Positions 5,568 through 10,368 of a stretch of DNA of 10,368 nt are shown here, in pieces. A model generated the notes under the pieces. That model was not told the origin of the DNA. It did no database searches and worked only from the letters and a program-made list of their open reading frames with translations. The position numbers and the translations under genes were made by a program. Numbering within the stretch: the stretch's first letter is position 1; each line of letters starts with the position of its first letter. The stretch lies in assembly GCA_026395475.1 (NCBI GenBank), contig JAPLYQ010000127.1:1-10368 (forward strand), written 5' to 3'. Origin of the DNA: Candidatus Roizmanbacteria bacterium. GTDB lineage: Bacteria > Patescibacteriota > Microgenomatia > UBA1406 > GWC2-37-13.

Positions 5568-6799
5568 GAACTATTCTTTTTTTTAGCTGTCACGAACCAC
5601 ATAAAAAGAAAGATCAGACCAATTACACCAAACGATGCGTGAAACTGACCAATATACTTCTTATCAATTGCAATTCCTGCAAGATAATTGAGTGCAATAT
5701 ATGGAATGCGTCCAATAAACTCGAGTGTTGAAAGAGTAGTAGCACGATAGGTAGAGCTAATTCGCTTGTTTACAATCGCCGGTATCCACGCATAGGAAAG
5801 TCGACCAGGTATTTCGATGAGAAGCATAACAAGAACACCCCACCAACCGAATGGAAAAAATGACAAGATAAACCCAACACTAACAAGAGCCCCTAAAATA
5901 ATTGCACCATTAAAATCACTTAATCGTTTTTGAAACCAAACCAACTGGCCAACGATGAGGGCACATACAATAGCGGAAACTCCATAGAATACTGATTGTT
6001 CTTTCGCAAAAAGGCCAAATCCTACTGCGATTGTTGGTTTTGAGATACCCCAATCGTACATACGCATAAGCACTGCGAGTACAAGTGCTGGAATAATGAA
6101 GGTGCGCATTTGGGGTAACCACAATTCTGTAAAACCTTCCTTATGTTGATTGATAAACGATTTAAGATGATCAACATATACTTTTTTTGCATTAACTTCT
6201 GCAAGAAAAAAGGAGGTAACAAAGGCAACAAGTGCTGCAATTGCACTCATAATATGTGCGAGTCGAAAATGAATGCTATAGAGCCATCCTCCCATTGCTG
6301 CAGTAACAGCAAAGACAAGAATAGTCATTTGAGTGTTAAATGAAACAACGTGATTGTATTCCTCACTTTTTCCTTCTTTCTTAAGAGATTCAAATACAAG
6401 AGCATCAAGTGCGCCTGTTATAAAAGCACGCCCAAGACTCTGCACAACTACGCCAAAAAAGAGTTGCCATATAGAAACTCCTAGTGCAATAATCAAGCTC
6501 CCCGCGAAAAGCATCCCAACCCCAACTACAACAGATTTCTTTTGGCCAAACATGTCCGCTAAGACTCCAGTGGGGATTACTACAAAAAATTGGAGAAGAG
6601 AAGTGATGGAAAAAATAAGACCAATAAGGCTATAAGACCCAAACCTGCCCCAATAAAAGTACCAGACAGCCTCAATAAACCACATATTGAGCGCAATTTC
6701 GATTATGTAGTATAAAAATACATTACGATTCTTAGCTTCTGGGAAGAGTCCGTTTCTAAAAACTTTATGGATAAGTGATGTAGGGCTAGGGAAGCGCAT
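5561..6799 (-). CDS. Major facilitator superfamily (MFS) transporter
   Basis: The 412-residue protein has about 12 hydrophobic segments in two halves joined by a charged cytoplasmic loop (roughly 205-230, KKVYVDHLKSFINQHKEGF). The MFS motif A lies after the second segment as GVLADMFGQKKSV (78-90), and a weaker repeat of the loop pattern occurs in the second half. The N-terminus has a basic stretch of about 25 residues before the first segment (NVFLYYIIEIALNMWFIEAVWYFYW). The substrate is not evident; many relatives are drug or sugar exporters. It is the first gene of a minus-strand run leading into LCP. The ATG at 6799 has no good Shine-Dalgarno motif (GAGAG 8-12 bases upstream is weak). The short KKKNSSV end overlaps the LCP promoter. 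Confidence 0.88.
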   Translation of the reverse strand: MRFPSPTSLIHKVFRNGLFPEAKNRNVFLYYIIEIALNMWFIEAVWYFYWGRFGSYSLIGLIFSITSLLQFFVVIPTGVLADMFGQKKSVVVGVGMLFAGSLIIALGVSIWQLFFGVVVQSLGRAFITGALDALVFESLKKEGKSEEYNHVVSFNTQMTILVFAVTAAMGGWLYSIHFRLAHIMSAIAALVAFVTSFFLAEVNAKKVYVDHLKSFINQHKEGFTELWLPQMRTFIIPALVLAVLMRMYDWGISKPTIAVGFGLFAKEQSVFYGVSAIVCALIVGQLVWFQKRLSDFNGAIILGALVSVGFILSFFPFGWWGVLVMLLIEIPGRLSYAWIPAIVNKRISSTYRATTLSTLEFIGRIPYIALNYLAGIAIDKKYIGQFHASFGVIGLIFLFMWFVTAKKKNSSV

Positions 6800-6854
6800 G
6801 TGAGCTCTCTAGTGAACAAAATTAGAACCTTTTATCAGCTGTCCACCAAGCAGT

Positions 6855-6860
6855 ATTATA
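6855..6860 (-). promoter_or_regulatory. Possible -10 box for the MFS gene
   Basis: A perfect TATAAT on the minus strand lies 55 bases before ATG 6799, which would give a leader of about 50 bases. There is no recognisable -35 box and no upstream TG. It is the best candidate in the gap but weak. Confidence 0.25.
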
Positions 6861-6905
6861 TACCAAACTTCGATCATTAAGGTGTTTTCTTTTTAAAACA
6901 TAATG

Positions 6906-6955
6906 CTTTGAGGCCATATCGACCTTATCTTTAGGTCTCATTATTGGCTCCAAAG
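6906..6955. repeat. 50-bp nested inverted repeat between MFS and XRE genes
   Basis: The outer arms CTTTGAGGCCA (6906-6916) and TGGCTCCAAAG (6945-6955) pair over 11 positions with one G-T pair and one A-C mismatch. Inside, GACCT (6921-6925) pairs with AGGTC (6933-6937) around a seven-base loop. It lies 24 bases before the XRE -10 box and upstream of the divergent MFS gene. Neither strand shows a T-run typical of a terminator directly after it. It may be an operator, a small structured RNA or a remnant element. Nothing else is evident in 6800-6978. Confidence 0.5.
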
Positions 6956-6978
6956 AGTACTTCAAATACACTCAATAT

Positions 6979-6986
6979 TGTATTCT
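6979..6986 (+). promoter_or_regulatory. Possible -10 box for the XRE gene
   Basis: TG-TATTCT ends ten bases before ATG 6997. This resembles the TG-TATAAT arrangement of the EamA, flippase and LCP genes and would leave a leader of only a few bases. Confidence 0.35.
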
Positions 6987-6996
6987 GTCCGCTTAT

Positions 6997-7221
6997 ATGT
7001 TTTATTGGCGGACCAAACAACAACTTGGGAGTGTATTAAAAAAGAAGAGAATCGAGCTTGGCTTTTCTCAAGAATATATTTCACTTGAAATAGCGACAGA
7101 CAGAATGGGATTGTCGGCCCTTGAAAATGGGAAGGCAAATCCAACGCTTTTTACACTTCTCAAGCTCAGTGGTGTACTTCACGTTAAACTGTGGGAAGTA
7201 TTGAGGGAGATAAATGTATAA
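6997..7221 (+). CDS. Small XRE-family HTH transcriptional regulator
   Basis: The 74-residue protein is a single Cro/C1-type helix-turn-helix domain. Helix 1 is LGSVLKKKRIELG (10-22), helix 2 FSQEYISLEIA (23-33) with the conserved S-Q start, helix 3 DRMGLSALENGKANPT (35-50) carrying the S-x-x-E-x-G signature, then LFTLLKLSGVLHVKLWEVL (51-69), the usual helices 4-5. No other domain is present, so it should act as a small DNA-binding repressor or activator, as in regulators of phages, toxin-antitoxin pairs or restriction systems. No such partner gene is adjacent: the next gene is convergent. The nested inverted repeat 40-90 bases upstream is a candidate site for self-regulation. No Shine-Dalgarno motif is seen. 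Confidence 0.88.
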   Translation: MFYWRTKQQLGSVLKKKRIELGFSQEYISLEIATDRMGLSALENGKANPTLFTLLKLSGVLHVKLWEVLREINV

Positions 7222-7276
7222 ATAGTTTTACGGCGAATGGTATTTGATAATGATGGACCTCAATATATGCTAGTTT

Positions 7277-7768
7277 CTATTTTTTTCCGATAAAGGTGCT
7301 CATAATCTTACTAATATCTCCGTTCAATTTTGAGCCCAAGTCAAGTATTTTTTCTTGCTCACTCTCCGTAAATTTATAAATTCGTAATTTGGATACATCA
7401 CCTAACAAAACATCTGACGAATTAGTTTTCATTATTTCTGTGTTACCCACAAAAAGAGAATGTTTAGCGAGATTAAGGTGTTTATTGTATTCCTTTAACT
7501 CAACTATTAAGTTCTTAAAACTGCTTTCAGAAGTCTTCAGCTTCTCATAACCTATTTTTTCCAACATATCTATTTTATTTCCCAACATTCCATCTTGATG
7601 ATATTTTTCTTTAAGATTGTCAAATAAATTTGTTATACGAAAAACTAAACTATTCCCCAAGAGAATAACATTCCCAATAAACTGATAAACTCTTTTAATA
7701 TAATCATCCAACTCAGAGGGAAGATTATTAATCTTAGTAATAATACTAACATTGTTGGTACTTTCCAT
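7277..7768 (-). CDS. Hypothetical helical protein, unrecognised
   Basis: The 163-residue protein is not recognised. It looks all-helical and soluble, with amphipathic stretches: 17-53 (PSELDDYIKRVYQFIGNVIL onward to NLF), 66-105 (a leucine/lysine-rich run with LKEYNKHLNLAKHSLF), and 134-163. The order of a first helix resembling 'IGNVILLGNSL', a second helix, and a polar N/H patch (N95, H97, KH at 102-103) is loosely like small HEPN-type or RNA-associated proteins, but the diagnostic R-x4-6-H motif is absent, so no function is assigned. It has no membrane segment or signal peptide. The gene is convergent with the XRE regulator (55-base gap) and lies 86 bases downstream of a possible small gene on the same strand. 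No Shine-Dalgarno motif precedes the ATG. Confidence 0.6.
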   Translation of the reverse strand: MESTNNVSIITKINNLPSELDDYIKRVYQFIGNVILLGNSLVFRITNLFDNLKEKYHQDGMLGNKIDMLEKIGYEKLKTSESSFKNLIVELKEYNKHLNLAKHSLFVGNTEIMKTNSSDVLLGDVSKLRIYKFTESEQEKILDLGSKLNGDISKIMSTFIGKK

Positions 7769-7854
7769 ATCTCATAGATCTACGAACATTAATTAATAAA
7801 CCAATATACCAGATTTTGATAAAAAAATAAGGTAACGGATTTTTTATTATCGAA

Positions 7855-8008
7855 CTATTTTATGTACTGCTTCTTACCTTTGATAGTATCGATTACCAGG
7901 TCAATAAATAAACCTGGGAAATAGCATAAATGTTATTGGTTTCTCCATCTCTTCAATAGAAATGGGTCTCATATCTTCTCCATATATTCTGAGGCTAGCT
8001 AGCTTCAT
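7855..8008 (-). pseudogene. Possible ~50-residue small gene with a one-base frame break
   Basis: From ATG 8008 the minus strand encodes MKLASLRIYGEDMRPISIEE and continues to a stop at 7901 (35 residues). In the +1 frame from the TTTCCC-A-GG site, the sequence continues sensibly as PGLFIDLVIDTIKGKKQYIK and stops at 7855. Joining the two gives a 50-residue protein with a hydrophobic centre and basic end. A promoter-like TCGACA-18 bases-TATTCT ends five bases before the ATG, with the spacing seen for other genes here. The break may be a real mutation, a homopolymer sequencing error or, less likely, programmed +1 shifting at CCC-A. I do not recognise a family. Confidence 0.35.
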
Positions 8009-8013
8009 AATTT

Positions 8014-8043
8014 AGAATAGTTGATAAACCTATATTTTGTCGA
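8014..8043 (-). promoter_or_regulatory. Candidate promoter for the small minus-strand gene
   Basis: On the minus strand TCGACA (8038-8043) and TATTCT (8014-8019) are separated by 18 bases, and the -10 ends five bases before ATG 8008. It is divergent from the methyltransferase promoter, about 45 bases away. Confidence 0.35.
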
Positions 8044-8056
8044 AATTTAAGATACA

Positions 8057-8084
8057 ACTAAATTTAGTAATTACTGTCATGACA
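8057..8084 (+). promoter_or_regulatory. Two palindromes in the methyltransferase promoter (candidate operators)
   Basis: A perfect 12-base palindrome ACTAAATTTAGT (8057-8068) covers the expected -35 edge, and a perfect 10-base palindrome TGTCATGACA (8075-8084) lies in the spacer just before the extended -10. Sites at these positions usually serve repressors. The regulator is unknown; the small XRE protein nearby is a possibility only. Confidence 0.4.
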
Positions 8085-8086
8085 AG

Positions 8087-8095
8087 TGATATAAT
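8087..8095 (+). promoter_or_regulatory. Extended -10 promoter of the methyltransferase/adenylation pair
   Basis: TGATATAAT is a perfect extended -10. Transcription would start near 8102, giving a leader of about 23 bases before ATG 8125. No good -35 box is present at 17 bases (GTAATT), which extended -10 promoters tolerate. The rest of the 7769-8124 gap shows no further gene. Confidence 0.6.
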
Positions 8096-8124
8096 TATTT
8101 GTATTAGAATTCCTATTTTTATAT

Positions 8125-8811
8125 ATGGCTAGCGTAAAATCAACCAGACCTTTTACAGAAGCTCCATCTTCTGGATCTGTTACAGAGGAATATTTTTTTC
8201 GGATGATGTCTCCAGGCGCTGCAAGAAAATCAAAATCTTATGAGGATGAGGAACAAAAATCTCTTCAATGGTTAATAGATAATACTTCCGATATATTCGA
8301 ACGCAATTTTATAGTAATTGGTGCGGGAACTCTTTGGTACGTTGATCTAGTATTTAACAAGGTTAAAAACTACATCGCCATTGAACCATTAAGTAAACTT
8401 TATATAAGTAGACAATTAATGTTTTTAATAAAAAAATTTAAAAACATCAAAATTATTAGTAAATTATTTGGGGATGTGTCAATAGATGAGATACCTAATG
8501 GAAAAAATATTTATGTCTTTATGTTTAATATTCTGGCATATATAGAGGGTCCAATTACTCGGATAAATAAATTGATTAAACCAAATGACATAATATATAT
8601 TTCTTCTTGGAATAAAACCCCAGAGGCGAAGCAAGTACGAAAAAAATATTTTGATTACTTAAATAGTTTTGAGAATGAAATAATTATTGATCCAGAGTCA
8701 ACTCTCGGCCTATGTCATTTAGATAATTTTCCATTTGACAAGTTAAAGTATTATAAAAGTCACAAGAGAATTACTGACAAAATTACAGATATTTTAATTA
8801 TTTATACCTAG
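8125..8811 (+). CDS. SAM-dependent methyltransferase-like protein
   Basis: The 228-residue protein has the outline of a class I (Rossmann-fold) methyltransferase. A mostly polar N-terminus (1-60) precedes motif I at FIVIGAGT (62-69), where the usual G-x-G-x-G is reduced to GAGT. Strand 2 ends in the acidic IAIEP (84-88) expected to bind the ribose hydroxyls of SAM, a helix with SRQLMFLIKK follows, then a strand FMFNILAYIEG (132-142) in the motif IV position, and IKPNDIIYISSWN (151-163), a typical strand 5 region. The degenerate glycine loop makes activity less certain. Codon use is very A/T-rich, more so than the glycan genes. It starts after a well-formed promoter and is followed after 11 bases by the adenylation gene, so the two are likely co-transcribed and functionally linked, perhaps methylating the activated amino acid or its product. 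Confidence 0.6.
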   Translation: MASVKSTRPFTEAPSSGSVTEEYFFRMMSPGAARKSKSYEDEEQKSLQWLIDNTSDIFERNFIVIGAGTLWYVDLVFNKVKNYIAIEPLSKLYISRQLMFLIKKFKNIKIISKLFGDVSIDEIPNGKNIYVFMFNILAYIEGPITRINKLIKPNDIIYISSWNKTPEAKQVRKKYFDYLNSFENEIIIDPESTLGLCHLDNFPFDKLKYYKSHKRITDKITDILIIYT

Positions 8812-8822
8812 TGTTATAACTT

Positions 8823-10368
8823 ATGAGATACCTTTTACATGATGTATTCATAAATTCTGTAAAAAAATTCCCAAATTCGATTGCGGTTTATGAAGAAGGG
8901 GGTCAATCTTATAGTTATTCAAAACTAAACTCACTGGCAAATAGATTCGCAAACATTATTTCAGCAAATAAGCAAGATATACGTAATCAGCCTTTTGTTG
9001 GCATTTTATCCTCTGTTAATCCTAAAAGTATTGCCGCTATATTAGGATGTTTAAAAATTGGATGTTCATATGTTCCTTTAGATGAATATTCTCCAGTTGA
9101 TAGATTACTTCACATCATACAAAACACGAAGCTAGATGTTTTGATAATTGACCCACATTGGTATGAAGTTCACAAAGAACTTTTTAAAGCTCAGGAAATA
9201 AAAGCTGTTATTTTTTCAGATATTTCTGATCAACAAGGTCAAAAAGTTATTAACTTTAGTAAAGTAGAGTCAGCCTCAGACAATGAACCTCCTCTCTTAA
9301 ATCAGGTAAGTGATGATTTAGCATATATTCTTCATAGTTCCGGATCAACAGGAATTCCCAAGGGGATTATGTTGACGCATAGGAATGCTAGAACTTTTGT
9401 AGATTGGATGCAATTGGAATTTAAGATTACTCAAGATGATGTGATAATGTCTCGGGCGCCATTTAAATTTGATCTTTCAGTATTTGATATCTTTAATACA
9501 TTTAATGCAGGAGCAAAGCTTGTCTGTTTTAAGTGGAATATTAAAAGGAATGGCGATCAAAAACACACTGATTATGTGAATCTAATGAAGGAACAGCATG
9601 TTAGTGTCCTCTATACAACCCCATCAACGTTTATTGTTCTAATGAATAGAGGGGGCTTAAAAGAAGCCAATTTACCCTTAAGAGAAATAATGTATGCTGG
9701 TGAGCCTTTTCCAACAGCACAATTAAGGAGTTTAAAAAAATGTCTTCCAAATACGAGAGTTGCTAATATATATGGTCCTACAGAAACCAATATAATTACT
9801 TATTGGTGGGTGGACAAATTGCCCGATGATGATGCGTCAATTCCTCTTGGGTATGTTGTTGAAGATACTGAGATATTAGTAGTGTCTGAAGATGGGTCCC
9901 GTATATGTAAAACCAACGAAATGGGGGAGCTTTGGTGTCGAGGAGGAACTGTGACCTTAGGGTATCTGGGAATGGCTGAAAAAAGCGCAGCATGTTTAGT
10001 TGATAGTCCTTTTCATAAATATCCTGCAAAATTTTGGAAGACTGGTGATTTTGGATATAGAGACGAACAAGGCCTTCTTCATTACAAAGGGAGAAAGGAT
10101 CATATGGTTAAAGTGAAGGGATACAGAATTGAATTAGGAGAAATTGAATCTGCATTGGCAAATTATAGTGATCTTGATGAATTCTGTATAATCGCTAAAC
10201 CTGATGAAAAGTATGGCAATAGACTATATTGCTATTATTCTGTGAAACCAAAAAAAAATATTGTGCAACAAGATTTAATTAGTTTTCTATCCAAAAAAAT
10301 ACCTGAATACATGATGCCATTTGGTTTTTTTGAAAAAAGTATTATGCCAAAAACATCTTCAGGAAAAG
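8823..10368 (+). CDS. NRPS-type/DltA-like amino-acid adenylation enzyme (cut by window end)
   Basis: This ANL-superfamily enzyme uses ATP to make an aminoacyl-adenylate and usually loads it on a carrier-protein thiol. The 515 visible residues cover the whole adenylation domain: N-terminal LLHDVFINSVKKFPNSIAVY (4-23), A2-like CLKIGCSYVPLD (76-87), A3 LAYILHSSGSTGIPKG (166-181), A4 FKFDLSVFDIF (214-224), A5 NIYGPTET (315-322), A7 TGD (407-409), A8 GRKDHMVKVKGYRIELGEIE (423-442), and A10 PKTSSGK (509-515), whose catalytic lysine is the last full codon. D217 occupies the position that binds the substrate amino group, favouring an alpha-amino acid. Other pocket residues (about L218, F221, A292, I316) are hydrophobic, but I would not name the substrate. 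No condensation domain precedes it, so it is stand-alone or a starter module. The window cannot show whether a carrier domain follows. Confidence 0.9.
   Translation, partial: MRYLLHDVFINSVKKFPNSIAVYEEGGQSYSYSKLNSLANRFANIISANKQDIRNQPFVGILSSVNPKSIAAILGCLKIGCSYVPLDEYSPVDRLLHIIQNTKLDVLIIDPHWYEVHKELFKAQEIKAVIFSDISDQQGQKVINFSKVESASDNEPPLLNQVSDDLAYILHSSGSTGIPKGIMLTHRNARTFVDWMQLEFKITQDDVIMSRAPFKFDLSVFDIFNTFNAGAKLVCFKWNIKRNGDQKHTDYVNLMKEQHVSVLYTTPSTFIVLMNRGGLKEANLPLREIMYAGEPFPTAQLRSLKKCLPNTRVANIYGPTETNIITYWWVDKLPDDDASIPLGYVVEDTEILVVSEDGSRICKTNEMGELWCRGGTVTLGYLGMAEKSAACLVDSPFHKYPAKFWKTGDFGYRDEQGLLHYKGRKDHMVKVKGYRIELGEIESALANYSDLDEFCIIAKPDEKYGNRLYCYYSVKPKKNIVQQDLISFLSKKIPEYMMPFGFFEKSIMPKTSSGK

Noticed and set aside
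6906..6955. Rho-independent terminator
   Set aside because: The stem is stable, but no run of T follows on either strand at the right distance, and both adjacent genes point away from it.
1..10368. tRNA, rRNA or integrase attachment site
   Set aside because: I saw no TTC-loop (GGTTCRA) pattern in a cloverleaf context, no rRNA segment and no integrase gene, so the AT-rich region after 8000 cannot be tied to a tRNA-linked island.

Overview
The window is AT-rich bacterial DNA with short intergenic gaps, almost no Shine-Dalgarno motifs, and several genes whose -10 hexamer (TATAAT or TATTAT) ends 5-8 bases before the start codon, which suggests leaderless mRNAs. A LytR-CpsA-Psr protein with a Thr/Pro tail, a GDP-mannose dehydratase, a polyprenol-sugar-dependent glycosyltransferase and a flippase sit together. 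These traits fit a small-genome lineage such as Patescibacteria (CPR, possibly Microgenomates). That placement is an inference; no rRNA or ribosomal protein gene is present to fix it.

Region 1 (about 1-6800) is a cell-envelope and glycan neighbourhood. From left to right it holds the start of an EamA-type transporter (minus, cut by the window edge), gmd (minus), a 116-bp imperfect inverted repeat, a Wzx-like flippase (plus), a broken membrane glycosyltransferase (minus), a GIY-YIG nuclease gene enclosed by inverted hairpin repeats (minus), an LCP-family protein (minus) and an MFS transporter (minus). Gmd makes an activated deoxyhexose precursor, the glycosyltransferase family transfers sugars from polyprenyl carriers outside the membrane, flippases move lipid-linked glycans across it, and LCP proteins attach glycopolymers to the wall.

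The most unusual part is 3331-4323. Four arms share one plan: TGTC, then a hairpin that starts and ends with AT, then a short C-containing tail. Two arms form an 83-bp mini-element inside the glycosyltransferase gene, which stays open through it. The other two arms enclose the GIY-YIG gene as a 350-bp unit next to the same gene's start. This looks like a nuclease-bearing palindromic mobile element with a non-autonomous relative.

Region 2 (about 6800-8124) is less certain. It has a strong 50-bp nested hairpin, a small XRE-family regulator (plus), an unrecognised helical protein (minus), and a possible 50-residue small gene with a one-base frame break (minus).

Region 3 (8125-10368, plus) is visibly more AT-rich. 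It carries a methyltransferase-like gene and, 11 bases later, an NRPS-type adenylation enzyme cut by the window end exactly at its last core motif. A single extended -10 promoter with two palindromes precedes the pair. It may be the start of a small amino-acid-activating biosynthetic operon acquired separately from region 1.
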